From the NCBI GenBank assembly GCA_021735245.1, contig JAIPHJ010000010.1, positions 1-61,253 on the forward strand: DNA of 61,253 nucleotides, in the 5' to 3' direction. Below the pieces are notes generated by a model that saw nothing but the letters and a program-made list of their open reading frames with translations, was not told the DNA's origin and made no database searches. This document shows, piece after piece, positions 25,429-33,546 of this stretch; the stretch's first letter is position 1; each line of letters starts with the position of its first letter. This DNA is from Candidatus Bipolaricaulota bacterium. Its GTDB lineage: Bacteria > Bipolaricaulota > Bipolaricaulia > M55B111. The translations under genes and the position numbers were made by a program.

Positions 25429-25746
25429 TTACTGCTCGAACTTGACTGCCGTGCCGTAAGCGAGAATCTCCGCGGCACCGCCCATCGTCTGTGACGTGGT
25501 AAAGCGTACTTCTACGATTCCGTCCGCACCAACCTCCTCTGCTTCCTTTTCCATGCGGTAAATTGCTTCATCCCGGGCATCGCTCAGCATTTCAGTGTAG
25601 TCCTTGATTTCGCCTCCAATCAGATTGCGCAGACCGGCCAGGATGTCTCTACCAAAACCTCTTGCCCTGATAGTATTGCCCCGGACCATACCAAGACTGC
25701 TTTCGATTTCTTGTCCCACTGCTTCATCGGTTGTATATAGCTTCAC
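25429..25746 (-). CDS. UPF0145 / YbjQ-family protein
   Basis: 105-residue protein of the YbjQ/UPF0145 family, which forms pentameric rings; the function is unsettled and heavy-metal binding has been suggested. The hallmark strings GNTIRARGFGRDILAGLRN and ADGIVEVRFTT, and the end AYGTAVKFE, are present. The start codon is GTG at 25746 with GAGGAGG upstream. It is monocistronic. Confidence 0.9.
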   Translation of the reverse strand: MKLYTTDEAVGQEIESSLGMVRGNTIRARGFGRDILAGLRNLIGGEIKDYTEMLSDARDEAIYRMEKEAEEVGADGIVEVRFTTSQTMGGAAEILAYGTAVKFEQ

Positions 25747-25955
25747 TTTTTCCTCCTCTTTCTCTTTTGGGTAATTTGGTAATATGGTTGAATTCGGATC
25801 AACATCTCCCTTCTGTGTGATTAAAATTATCCGTTCTGGTATTTTTTTTGCAACAACAGCTCAAGTTTTGGACTCGCTCGATCGGTATTTGATTGTTTTA
25901 GGGGACCCCACTAGCTAGCTTCAGGTCCGTGATTTCAGTGACTGTATCTCCTTTC

Positions 25956-25984
25956 TTGAAATAGGGTTAACCGTGTGATAACAT
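25956..25984 (+). promoter_or_regulatory. Promoter for spoVG
   Basis: TTGAAA (25956-25961), exactly 17 bases, then TAACAT (25979-25984), about 40 bases before the GTG start. Apart from this the 278-base gap between the UPF0145 gene and spoVG shows nothing notable. Confidence 0.5.
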
Positions 25985-26024
25985 TTTTAAACCTAAAAGA
26001 ATAGACAAAAGGAGAGGTTTTACC

Positions 26025-26399
26025 GTGGAAATCACTAGAGTCGAAATAAGACCGATGAAGGACGAAGGGAACCTAAAGTCGTTCTGTTCTGTCGTTTTTG
26101 ACGACGTATTCATCATTCATTCGGTGAAGGTTATCGAAGGTAGCAACGGCCTGTTCGTGGCTATGCCGAGCAGAGAGGTTGGGGACGGCGAGTACCGTGA
26201 TACCGCCCACCCCATAGACAACGATTTCAGGCTGGAGTTGGAAGAGAAGGTACTCAAAAAGTACAGGGAAGAAGTTGGTGAAGAAGCGGAGGAAGGAGCC
26301 GAAGATCTCGAAACTGTAGAGGAACCCGTCGAAGAAGAGGAAGAAGAGGAAGAAGAGGAAACGGAAATAGAAGACTTGAGTTTCACTGACGAATTTTAG
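26025..26399 (+). CDS. spoVG: SpoVG-family regulator with long acidic tail
   Basis: 124-residue SpoVG protein, a site-specific nucleic-acid-binding regulator in other bacteria. The core MEITRVEIRPMKDEGNLKSF, VIEGSNGLFVAMPS and DTAHPI is canonical. After about residue 84 comes a tail of some 40 residues dominated by Glu (EEVGEEAEEGAEDLE and a run of nine Glu), ending SFTDEF. Most SpoVG proteins stop soon after the core. The start codon is GTG with GGAGAGG upstream. The tail could tune solubility in high salt or reduce DNA affinity (inference). No sporulation genes are nearby. Confidence 0.92.
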   Translation: MEITRVEIRPMKDEGNLKSFCSVVFDDVFIIHSVKVIEGSNGLFVAMPSREVGDGEYRDTAHPIDNDFRLELEEKVLKKYREEVGEEAEEGAEDLETVEEPVEEEEEEEEEETEIEDLSFTDEF

Positions 26400-26461
26400 A
26401 TTAAGTGGAGCGGTTTGTACCCATAAGGTCAGCCGTTTTTAAGATATAACTTATTATTTTA

Positions 26462-26532
26462 TAGGGCGTGGCCAAGTGGTAAGGCACAGGGTTTTGGTCC
26501 CTGGACCGGTGGTTCGAGTCCACCCGCCCTAG
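26462..26532 (+). tRNA. tRNA-Gln (anticodon UUG)
   Basis: TAGGGCG pairs with CGCCCTA, giving the U1-A72 pair expected for tRNA-Gln. The anticodon arm is CAGGG-TTTTGGT-CCCTG with anticodon TTG, and the T arm is GGTGG-TTCGAGT-CCACC. Discriminator G73 is at 26532. CCA is not encoded, unlike the tRNA-Leu of this window. A TATAAC hexamer at 26443-26448 is a possible -10 box. Confidence 0.96.
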
Positions 26533-26958
26533 CTAATTGGATCCCGGAGAAGTTCGTCCTTTCTTTGCTCTCCATCTTTCGATCATAACTATAACAATCA
26601 GTCCAAGGCCTACCCCGGAGACGTTAGCAAGCCAGTCAAGTACTGAAGCCGTTCTGTAGGGAAAGAACATCTGGGTCAGTTCAGTCAATCCACCGTAAAA
26701 TATTGATAAGGAAATAAGCCCTGCGTTCCTTTCCTCACTACTACCTGTATAGTAGCTGATTGTTCTATAACCAATCAACGTAAACAGAATAAATTCCCCT
26801 GCGTGAATTAGTTTATCGGTACCGGGAACTGTGGTAAGAGAGGGGCCTTTCTGGACGGGATATATCGAAGCGTAAAATATAATTCCGGCGTAAACGGTGA
26901 ATATTGCAGTCCAGACTGCCTTCTTTATTATTTCGGTTGGACAACTGGAATCTTTCAA
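26533..26958 (-). CDS. VanZ-like family membrane protein
   Basis: 141-residue membrane protein with four hydrophobic segments and VanZ-like features: FYASIYPVQKGP, DKLIHAGEFILFTLIGY and the conserved GGLTELTQMFFPYRTASVLDW. VanZ homologs confer slight teicoplanin resistance in enterococci, but most are of unknown role. The start is taken as TTG at 26958 because GGGAGG lies nine bases before it and it follows the upstream stop by 16 bases. An ATG at 27024 would overlap the preceding gene by 50 bases. The stop abuts the 3' end of tRNA-Gln. Confidence 0.8.
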   Translation of the reverse strand: MKDSSCPTEIIKKAVWTAIFTVYAGIIFYASIYPVQKGPSLTTVPGTDKLIHAGEFILFTLIGYRTISYYTGSSEERNAGLISLSIFYGGLTELTQMFFPYRTASVLDWLANVSGVGLGLIVIVMIERWRAKKGRTSPGSN

Positions 26959-26974
26959 TCTAGTATGCCTCCCG

Positions 26975-27721
26975 CTATTCTGTTTCACTGTAACCGCATT
27001 CCGGGCAGTTTTTGATAGTTTCATCCGTGAATTTGTTATGGATTCGGGATATCTTCAACCTGCTCCCGCACCGGGGACACCTTCTCATGGCTTCCCAGCG
27101 AACCAGGATCGCGAGTAGAAGAACTGTCGCCGCTATTCCACTGATTATGACGTAGATTAGAGGAACTCCACCGGCTTCTTTGGACGATTGATTCGTGTCC
27201 TTTTTAGGTGGAAATGCTTTTCTGTAAATGGAGTTTACGGCGTAAAGAGTTCCGGTCCTGATCTCCCCGCTGCCGGCCTTTTTTTTCAAAGTTGCCTGAT
27301 AATTTTTAAGGTCCTCGGCCGAAAATAGGTTCAACAGTGTGACAGTAAAGAATGTCCTCACTGCCCAGCCATCTTGCTCCCGGACGAATAAAAGAAAGTT
27401 TTCGTTCGGTTCCTCCTGAATCCCCCACTTCGCTCTTATCTTGGAAGCGAATATATCAGGGTTGAGGTAAGGGTCCCGGGTCGATATGAGTAGCGTTAAC
27501 CCAATTTTCTTATCTTTTAACTGGGTCAATTTTTCCTTTAGATTTCTCTGGTCCTCCATCGTGAGTATATTGGCGTAGTCGTTGAGCTGGCCGATTTGAT
27601 CCGGGAGTGAGATGGAGAGGGAAGATAATGAAACCAGGATAATAAAGCTCAAAACCAGTACGATGCTTAAACTAACCGGGTAAGCCGAACTATTTATCCG
27701 ATGTATAGAATTCGAGAACAA
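26975..27721 (-). CDS. TPM-domain membrane protein with C-terminal zinc ribbon
   Basis: 248-residue protein. A transmembrane or signal segment covers about 17-40. A TPM domain (formerly DUF477/YgcG-like) follows with NDYANILTMEDQRNLKEKL and GLTLLIS. A second transmembrane segment lies near 188-208, and a cytoplasmic tail has CPRCG and CPECG, a four-Cys zinc ribbon. TPM proteins have been tied to photosystem repair in plants and to membrane-associated processes in bacteria. The start codon is TTG at 27721, overlapping the upstream zinc-ribbon gene by 28 bases; no better start precedes the first hydrophobic segment. Confidence 0.75.
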   Translation of the reverse strand: MFSNSIHRINSSAYPVSLSIVLVLSFIILVSLSSLSISLPDQIGQLNDYANILTMEDQRNLKEKLTQLKDKKIGLTLLISTRDPYLNPDIFASKIRAKWGIQEEPNENFLLFVREQDGWAVRTFFTVTLLNLFSAEDLKNYQATLKKKAGSGEIRTGTLYAVNSIYRKAFPPKKDTNQSSKEAGGVPLIYVIISGIAATVLLLAILVRWEAMRRCPRCGSRLKISRIHNKFTDETIKNCPECGYSETE

Positions 27722-28395
27722 TTTTCACAGGTCGCTATCCCCTGAGAATCGCGCGCCTGTTTGACGGTATTTTTGCTTACGGACATCTGGCAGCCCTGGC
27801 AGACTCCGTTCTTGATCTGAACGACAGGATCATTGTTGGTGGCCCTGAGGCGGTCGTATTGGCTGACTAACCTATCGGGAATTCCTTCCAAGGCCTTCTC
27901 CCTTTTTTTCTCCAGTTCCTGAAGTTCATCGGCCATTTCTTTCTTTTTCTCTTCCAGATCCTCTATCTTTTCTTTTTTTTCGGTTATAGCCTCCCTGGTT
28001 TCCGATTTCTGTTTCTCCCTCTCTTCTTCCGTCCTATCTATCTCCATCATTATGTCAATTGCTTCGTCTTCTAGTTTTTCCATTCTCCTCGTTGAGTGCT
28101 CAATTTTCTCTTCAAGAGCCTCAGTTTCCTTGAAGCTAATGATCCCTTCGTCCAACCTTTCCTGATACTTTTTGATCTGGTCCTGGAGTTCGTCGACTTC
28201 CTGGTTCTTTTCCCTGCTTTCTTCTTTTAGCTTTTTTAATCTTTCTTCTCTTTCTTTTTCCTTTTCCTTTAACAGGCTAATTTCCTCTTCGAGGTTATCC
28301 TTCCGTTGTTCCAGTTTGTCTATCCTGAGCTTCTTTTCCCGGGTAGCGTTATCTATATCCTGAAGTTCCAGAAGTTTATTTACGTTATTATTCAA
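27694..28395 (-). CDS. Coiled-coil protein with C4-type zinc ribbon
   Basis: 233-residue protein in which about residues 5-180 form a long charged coiled coil. A C-terminal zinc ribbon with GVCQGCQMSVS and TCENCSRILY follows. This is the DUF164/C4-type zinc-ribbon family (COG1579). Family members bind nucleic acid or other factors, with no firm role. The start codon is TTG at 28395, overlapping the Nif3 gene stop (TTGA, 28392-28395), with GGAGGG upstream. The arrangement next to Nif3 is common across bacteria. Confidence 0.85.
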   Translation of the reverse strand: MNNNVNKLLELQDIDNATREKKLRIDKLEQRKDNLEEEISLLKEKEKEREERLKKLKEESREKNQEVDELQDQIKKYQERLDEGIISFKETEALEEKIEHSTRRMEKLEDEAIDIMMEIDRTEEEREKQKSETREAITEKKEKIEDLEEKKKEMADELQELEKKREKALEGIPDRLVSQYDRLRATNNDPVVQIKNGVCQGCQMSVSKNTVKQARDSQGIATCENCSRILYIG

Positions 28396-29504
28396 ATCTC
28401 AATTCCCTCCTCTTGAAATTCTATTTGTAATTCATCTCTGGTGAATCGATCCCGTAATAGATCTCTCGTCCAGGGAGTAAATACCTTTTCGGAGTGATAA
28501 TGGCCCACTTCTATTACGGTCAGTCCCATCTCGCGAGCTTCCATCCTTTCGTGGTAGTCCAGCTCGCCGGTTATTAACAGGTTTACCCCTGAACTCCTGG
28601 TCGAATTCACTACTGTCCCTCCAGAACCGGGAGAAGTAGCCACCCAGGTTACGGGACTCGAGAGGGTGCCGGAAACGGTGATTTCCTTCTCGTCCAATTG
28701 CAGTGATTCGGCCACGAAGGACTTAGCTTCTTTCGTCCCCCGGGCAGAATCCCACTTGCCGATACGACCAAGGCCCACTCCAGGCTCGGACCTTTCCGTT
28801 TCCACCAGAGAGAACCCGGGTTCTTCGTAAGGATGGGATCGTTTAAGGGCCGAAATTACCCGGTCTTTAGCCTTAGGTCCTACCAGAAAATCCAGCCTTA
28901 TTTCCTTCGTGGACCCGGGCTTATTCTTTCGCCCCTGATGAGGAGTGGCCGACTCCAGCGGTTTGAAACTGCCTTCCGCTTCCCAGCGATAGTAACTGTC
29001 TTCGTAATTTCCTACCTTTCCCGCCCCTGCGCTCTTAAGGGCTTCCACAACTGAATCTTCCTCTGCCCGGGGGACGAATACTTCCAGTTTGAACAGTTTG
29101 TTCGTCTTCATTTTTGTTAGCGGCCTCGTGGAATACAGACCCAGTGTTTCGGCCAGCCCCCGGGATAGACCACGCTCCGACCGGTCAAACGGGGTATGGA
29201 TAGAGATCAACCCTATTTCGTTCTGGATCAGGGTGAATATCTTTTCGCCCGTCACGGTCTCCCGGTTTAGGTTTTCCAGTCGGGAAAAGATAAGAGGGTG
29301 ATGGGTAAGCAGCAGGTCCACTTCTCTGCTTGCACCCTGGTCCATCAATTCCAGTGTCGGGTCGAGACCTATAAGTATTTTACTAATATTTTCCTGGTTA
29401 GGATTAACCTGAGAGCCGGAGTTATCCCAGTCGGATTCCAGGTGAGGTGGAGCAATCTCCTCGAGAAATTCGAGTAAAGCTCTATAGCGAACCAGGAAAA
29501 TCAC
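28392..29504 (-). CDS. Nif3-like dinuclear metal centre protein (YqfO type)
   Basis: About 370 residues of the NIF3/DUF34 family, thought to be a metal-dependent hydrolase such as a GTP cyclohydrolase 1 type 2 homolog. The first half has DWDNSGSQV, LTHHPLIF and SIHTPFDR with metal ligands. The middle carries the CutA-like insertion (KLEVFVPRAEEDSVVEAL to HPYEEPGFSL) that defines the longer YqfO form. The end has ITGELDYHERMEA and EVGHYHSEK. The start is uncertain: GTG (29504) is given, a TTG lies at 29543, but the best Shine-Dalgarno, GAGGTGAT, points to CTG at 29495. Confidence 0.85.
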   Translation of the reverse strand: MIFLVRYRALLEFLEEIAPPHLESDWDNSGSQVNPNQENISKILIGLDPTLELMDQGASREVDLLLTHHPLIFSRLENLNRETVTGEKIFTLIQNEIGLISIHTPFDRSERGLSRGLAETLGLYSTRPLTKMKTNKLFKLEVFVPRAEEDSVVEALKSAGAGKVGNYEDSYYRWEAEGSFKPLESATPHQGRKNKPGSTKEIRLDFLVGPKAKDRVISALKRSHPYEEPGFSLVETERSEPGVGLGRIGKWDSARGTKEAKSFVAESLQLDEKEITVSGTLSSPVTWVATSPGSGGTVVNSTRSSGVNLLITGELDYHERMEAREMGLTVIEVGHYHSEKVFTPWTRDLLRDRFTRDELQIEFQEEGIEI

Positions 29505-29581
29505 CTCGAAAAATAATATAATCTCTCGTAAGCTAAATATCAACGCAAAAGGTAGTTAGTTTCCGGCCTATCCGAAGATAT

Positions 29582-29590
29582 TTATCCACA
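29582..29590 (+). promoter_or_regulatory. Single consensus DnaA box
   Basis: TTATCCACA matches the DnaA 9-mer exactly. It stands alone, with no cluster or AT-rich unwinding region, in the divergent gap between the Nif3 and GH130 genes. It may be chance or a regulatory site. Confidence 0.3.
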
Positions 29591-29608
29591 GTTTGTTCTC
29601 TGAATTAA

Positions 29609-29637
29609 TTGGAATTGGTGTGAATTGTAGATATAAT
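29609..29637 (+). promoter_or_regulatory. Promoter for the GH130 gene
   Basis: TTGGAA (29609-29614) and a perfect TATAAT (29632-29637) are separated by 17 bases, about 34 bases before the ATG. Confidence 0.55.
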
Positions 29638-29670
29638 TCCTATAGAAACTAACTAACACGAGGTAATATA

Positions 29671-30618
29671 ATGAACTTTAGCCTGAACAACAATCCAAGA
29701 GATATTTTTAATAGATACGTGGGAAACCCAATACTGAAGGCAGATGAATGGCCTTACGTGGCAAATTCCGTCTTTAACCCCGGTGCGACCAGGCTGGACG
29801 GAGAGACCATATTGCTCTGTCGGGTCGAGGATTGCCGAGGATTTTCTCACCTTACGGTGGCCCGGAGCCAGGACGGTAAGACGGACTGGAAAGTAGATGA
29901 TAGTCCTACCTTATCCCGATCGGAGGAGTTTCACGAGGAGCAGTGGGGGTTGGAAGATCCAAGGATAGTATGGTTCAAACCATTAGAAAAGTACGCGATA
30001 ACTTATACTTCCTTCTCCCCGGCGGGACCCCAGGTTTCGCTAGCCTTCACGGAGGATTTCGAGACTTTTGATAAGCGAGGAGTGATGCTGTCACCGGAAG
30101 ACAAGGACGCTTCACTGTTTCCCCGGAAGTTCGGTGATCGGTACGTATTGATTCATCGGCCGATAGTCAGGGGAGAGCAACATATATGGATATCTTTTTC
30201 CCCAGATCTCGTACACTGGGGGGAACACGAGATATTGCTAACCAGGCGAAGCGGTTGGTGGGACGACGCAAAGGTCGGACTTGGTCCCCAGCCGATAGAA
30301 ACGGATGAGGGATGGCTGATTATCTATCACGGGGTTCGGGAGACGGCTTCAGGAAGCCTGTACAGAGTTGGTCTGGCATTACTGGACCACGAAGACCCGA
30401 CGAAAGTGATCAAACGAGCCGACCCCTGGGTGATGGGGCCAAGGGAAGATTACGAGTACAGAGGGGACGTTCCGGGTGTAGTATTTCCCACGGGAGCGGT
30501 ATTAGTGGGTGGAGAGGAAGATAAAAAGTTAAGGATTTATTACGGAGCCGCCGACTCCAGTATCGGAGTGGCTACGGCTGAATTGGACGGCCTCATGCAT
30601 TACCTGTTGGCCAGTTAG
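29671..30618 (+). CDS. GH130 family beta-mannoside phosphorylase/hydrolase
   Basis: 315-residue five-bladed beta-propeller enzyme of family GH130. The catalytic aspartate lies in WGLEDPRIVW. Other family marks are GNPILKADEWP, FNPGATRLDGETILLCRVED, HRPIV and GWLIIYHGV. GH130 enzymes phosphorolyse or hydrolyse beta-1,2- or beta-1,4-linked mannosides. No signal peptide, so cytoplasmic, which fits a phosphorylase working on intracellular oligosaccharide. The GT4 fusion protein 550 bases downstream is a natural partner for making or remodelling the same glycan (inference). ATG at 29671 has GAGGTAATAT upstream. Confidence 0.88.
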   Translation: MNFSLNNNPRDIFNRYVGNPILKADEWPYVANSVFNPGATRLDGETILLCRVEDCRGFSHLTVARSQDGKTDWKVDDSPTLSRSEEFHEEQWGLEDPRIVWFKPLEKYAITYTSFSPAGPQVSLAFTEDFETFDKRGVMLSPEDKDASLFPRKFGDRYVLIHRPIVRGEQHIWISFSPDLVHWGEHEILLTRRSGWWDDAKVGLGPQPIETDEGWLIIYHGVRETASGSLYRVGLALLDHEDPTKVIKRADPWVMGPREDYEYRGDVPGVVFPTGAVLVGGEEDKKLRIYYGAADSSIGVATAELDGLMHYLLAS

Positions 30619-31168
30619 TTCTGAATAGTTTAGTTTGCATGCTGACCCAATTACTGATTCGATCGGTTAAAGCTAACCAATCACCGGTATGACTGGCTGT
30701 CATTTGAACCTGAACGTTTTCCGAAATTGCTGGACTTCTACGGGTTAAAATAATTCCATGCTGGGTGCCGATCGTTTTTTACTACCTTAATTGAGCAGTT
30801 TTAACACACACTAGAAAGGAAGAGGTTATCGATAAAGGGTATTTTACAGCGAGATTTGGTCCCCGAGCACCTAGTTGAGAAGAGTTGTCCGGATAATAAA
30901 TGCGTAAGTTTAAGACGCAAGGCAGCCTGAGTTAATATAGTTTACTTTCTCATAACCAAGGAGCTATCCTCAACTAAGTGCTGGAGGTCTGGATGCTGGG
31001 TTGAAATTTCGTGAGAGTAGGTTGATTTTAACTTTTTTAACTTCCCCGGTGGGTGAAGCAATTAAATATCTCAAAGGGTACTTATTCCATCCTATAAACT
31101 GACTTAAAAGCTGGTCTCAAGGAAGAGAGTCTAACAATTTAGGCACTAGTTAATTTGGGGGTGGTTGT
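30619..31168. other. 550-bp gene-less region with imperfect inverted repeat
   Basis: No reading frame of interest. The main structure is GAGCACCTAGTTGAG (30865-30879), facing its complement at 30969-30983 with two mismatches, which encloses a 119-bp unit. Inside is a small TGCGT/ACGCA hairpin (30901-30919). The arms resemble the CCAGCACCCAGTTT arms of the terminal repeats. The rest is AT-rich, without a clear promoter before the GT4 gene. It could be a diverged member of the same repeat family. Confidence 0.5.
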
Positions 31169-33496
31169 ATGACCGATGAAAAAATTGGTAAGACTTCCGT
31201 CACGTTTCTAGCCACTTATCCGCCCAGGAAATGCGGGATCGGGACTTTTACTCACGACTTAGCCAGGAACGTATCCCAAAGATACGGAGAAGAACTATCC
31301 GCAAAAGGTAAAGTTAAAATCGCGGCTCTAAACGATCGGCCCGAAGGCTACGAGTACGGACCGGAAGTGGGATTCGAAATAAACGCCCAGAACAAGCTTG
31401 ATTATCGAAGGGCCGCGGACTACGTAAATCTATCCGATACCAGGGTCGTCAACGTTCAGCACGAGTACGGGATCTTTGGTGGGGAAGACGGGGAAAACCT
31501 CCTGACCTTCCTGGAAGTTGTAAGAAAACCCGTAATATCAACGCTTCATACAATACTTAAGAACCCCTCGGACCACCAGCGGGAGGTTCTTAAAGAGGTT
31601 TGTGGGCTATCGACGGAAGTCGTCGTGCTTGCCAACAAAGGCAAAGATTTGCTTCGGGACGTCTACGACGTACCACCGGACAAAGTTTCGATGATTCCCC
31701 ACGGTGCACCTGACGTACCTTTTTTGGATACTTCTTATTACAAAGAGGACTACGGAATAGAGGGTCGTTCGGTGATACTTACCTTTGGACTGCTGGGCCC
31801 CAATAAAGGCATAGAAGTTGCAATTGAAGCTATGCAGCGGGTTGCCAAGGAATTTCCCGAATCTCTCTACATAGTTCTGGGGGCCACCCACCCTCACGTA
31901 AAAAAAGAGAGGGGCGAAGAGTATAGGCTGAACCTGGAACGGATGGTAAGGGAGAGGGGACTTCAGAATAACGTGGTATTTCACGAGATGTTCGTGCCGC
32001 TGGACGAACTAAAGAAGTACCTGGTTACGAGCGATATTTACCTTACCCCCTACCTCTCTCGGGAGCAGATCTCATCAGGAACTCTAGCTTATGCAGTTGC
32101 TCTTGGTAATGCCGTGGTTTCCACGCCTTACTGGTATGCTGAAGAAATGCTGGCTGACGGCAGGGGGAAGCTCGTTCCGTTCGAAGACCCGGACGCAACA
32201 GGGGAAGCGATTATCGACCTCCTGGCAAATGAGGGAAAGCGGCAGTCTATGAGAAGGAAGGCCTATCAGTTTGGCAGGGATATGATATGGCATTCGGTGG
32301 CGGCCAAGTACCAGGAGAAGTACGACGAGGCGATAAAGAAATACAAGAAAGACGCCAGAGTATCTTTCGGCAGCCAGGTCGATCCCAGCGATAGTCTTCC
32401 CGATTTGCCGGAAGTGAATATAGATTACTTAAAAACCCTGACTGACGATACTGGAATCTATCAACACGCTTCTTATACCGTCCCGAACAGAAAATTTGGA
32501 TATACGACCGACGATAACGCCCGGGGTGCAATAGTTGCTCTCGACCAGTGGAAGGTCTTCGGTGACGATTCTGCCCTGGACTTGCTCCGAACCTATCTAT
32601 CGTTCCTTGGGTCAGCTATCGATCCCGGGTCCGGGCAGGCGAGAAATTACCTATCTTTCGACAGACAGTGGGAGCGGGAGGAAAAGACCGAGGATGCTCA
32701 CGGGCGGTTGGTCTGGGCGGCAGGCACGTTGATCGGAAAGAGGCCTAACGAAGCCCTGGTTGGCTACGGGAATCAGCTATTTCATCGGGCAGTTGACCCG
32801 ATCAGTGATTTTACCTCTCCTCGTGCCTGGGCCTTCTGTATCATGGGAATCAGGAGATATCTCGACAAGTTCGAAGGTGACAGGAACGCGAAATTACTGG
32901 GAACGTCTCTTGCGAATAAATTGCTGGAGAGGTTTAAAGAAAATTCTTCAGAGGACTGGGTCTGGCCCGAGGACAGCGTTACCTACGAAAACGCTCGGTT
33001 ACCTCAGGCCCTTATTTGCTGGGGTGACTTTGCCTCGAACGAAGAGATGAGAGACTGGGGGCTGAAGAGCCTTCGCTGGTTAATGGAGATTCAAACCGAT
33101 TCCAGCAGAGGTATTATGTCGTTAATCGGCAACGACGGCTGGCTCGTTCGTGGGGAAGATAAGGCTGATTATGACCAGCAGCCGGTTGAGGTAGCAGCGT
33201 TGATCGACGCAAATTGGCAGGCCTGGAAAGCGACTGAATCCAGGGTTTATCTGGAAAACATCTACAGGGCTTTCAACTGGTTTTTGGGGAAAAACGATCT
33301 TGGCGTCACCCTGTACGACTTTCGGAGCGGTGGGTGCAGGGACGGATTGCATCCTTCTCGTGTAAACGAAAACGAGGGAGCGGAGTCGACTATTTCCTGG
33401 CTCATGTCGCTCCAGAGAATGTATAAATTAATGGGTGAATTAAAGAGCAATTCTGAATCAAAGCAGGAATCCGGAACTGCGACCGGCGGAGAGTAG
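31169..33496 (+). CDS. GT4 glycosyltransferase fused to an all-helical glycosidase-like domain
   Basis: 775 residues in two parts. Residues 1 to about 395 are a GT-B glycosyltransferase: TFLATYPPRKCGIGTFTHDL at the N-terminus, VVNVQHEYGIFGGEDG, and SREQISSGTLAYAVALGNAVVSTPYWYAEE near the donor site. Residues about 420-760 are an alpha-helical repeat domain with YTTDDNARGAIVALDQW, VWPEDSVTYENARLPQAL and QQPVEVAALID, resembling (alpha/alpha)6 barrels. The fusion recurs near GH130 genes in several phyla (family knowledge) and probably builds a mannose-containing oligosaccharide. ATG follows GGGGGTGG. It lacks signal and membrane segments. Confidence 0.8.
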   Translation: MTDEKIGKTSVTFLATYPPRKCGIGTFTHDLARNVSQRYGEELSAKGKVKIAALNDRPEGYEYGPEVGFEINAQNKLDYRRAADYVNLSDTRVVNVQHEYGIFGGEDGENLLTFLEVVRKPVISTLHTILKNPSDHQREVLKEVCGLSTEVVVLANKGKDLLRDVYDVPPDKVSMIPHGAPDVPFLDTSYYKEDYGIEGRSVILTFGLLGPNKGIEVAIEAMQRVAKEFPESLYIVLGATHPHVKKERGEEYRLNLERMVRERGLQNNVVFHEMFVPLDELKKYLVTSDIYLTPYLSREQISSGTLAYAVALGNAVVSTPYWYAEEMLADGRGKLVPFEDPDATGEAIIDLLANEGKRQSMRRKAYQFGRDMIWHSVAAKYQEKYDEAIKKYKKDARVSFGSQVDPSDSLPDLPEVNIDYLKTLTDDTGIYQHASYTVPNRKFGYTTDDNARGAIVALDQWKVFGDDSALDLLRTYLSFLGSAIDPGSGQARNYLSFDRQWEREEKTEDAHGRLVWAAGTLIGKRPNEALVGYGNQLFHRAVDPISDFTSPRAWAFCIMGIRRYLDKFEGDRNAKLLGTSLANKLLERFKENSSEDWVWPEDSVTYENARLPQALICWGDFASNEEMRDWGLKSLRWLMEIQTDSSRGIMSLIGNDGWLVRGEDKADYDQQPVEVAALIDANWQAWKATESRVYLENIYRAFNWFLGKNDLGVTLYDFRSGGCRDGLHPSRVNENEGAESTISWLMSLQRMYKLMGELKSNSESKQESGTATGGE

Positions 33497-33546
33497 GGGT
33501 GAATAGCGACGTTTTAAGTTATGGATTATTTAATAGGGGTGAGAAT

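Noticed and set aside
26117-26386. 89-codon Ser-rich minus-strand frame opposite spoVG
   Set aside because: It is the antisense of the Glu-rich tail (GAA/GAG read as TTC/CTC/TCT codons).
29582-29590. Replication origin suggested by a perfect DnaA box
   Set aside because: A single box without a cluster, AT-rich unwinding element or dnaA/dnaN nearby.
30619-31168. RNase P RNA, tmRNA, SRP RNA or riboswitch in the long gap
   Set aside because: I looked for the conserved core strings of these RNAs and found none; only an imperfect inverted repeat is visible.
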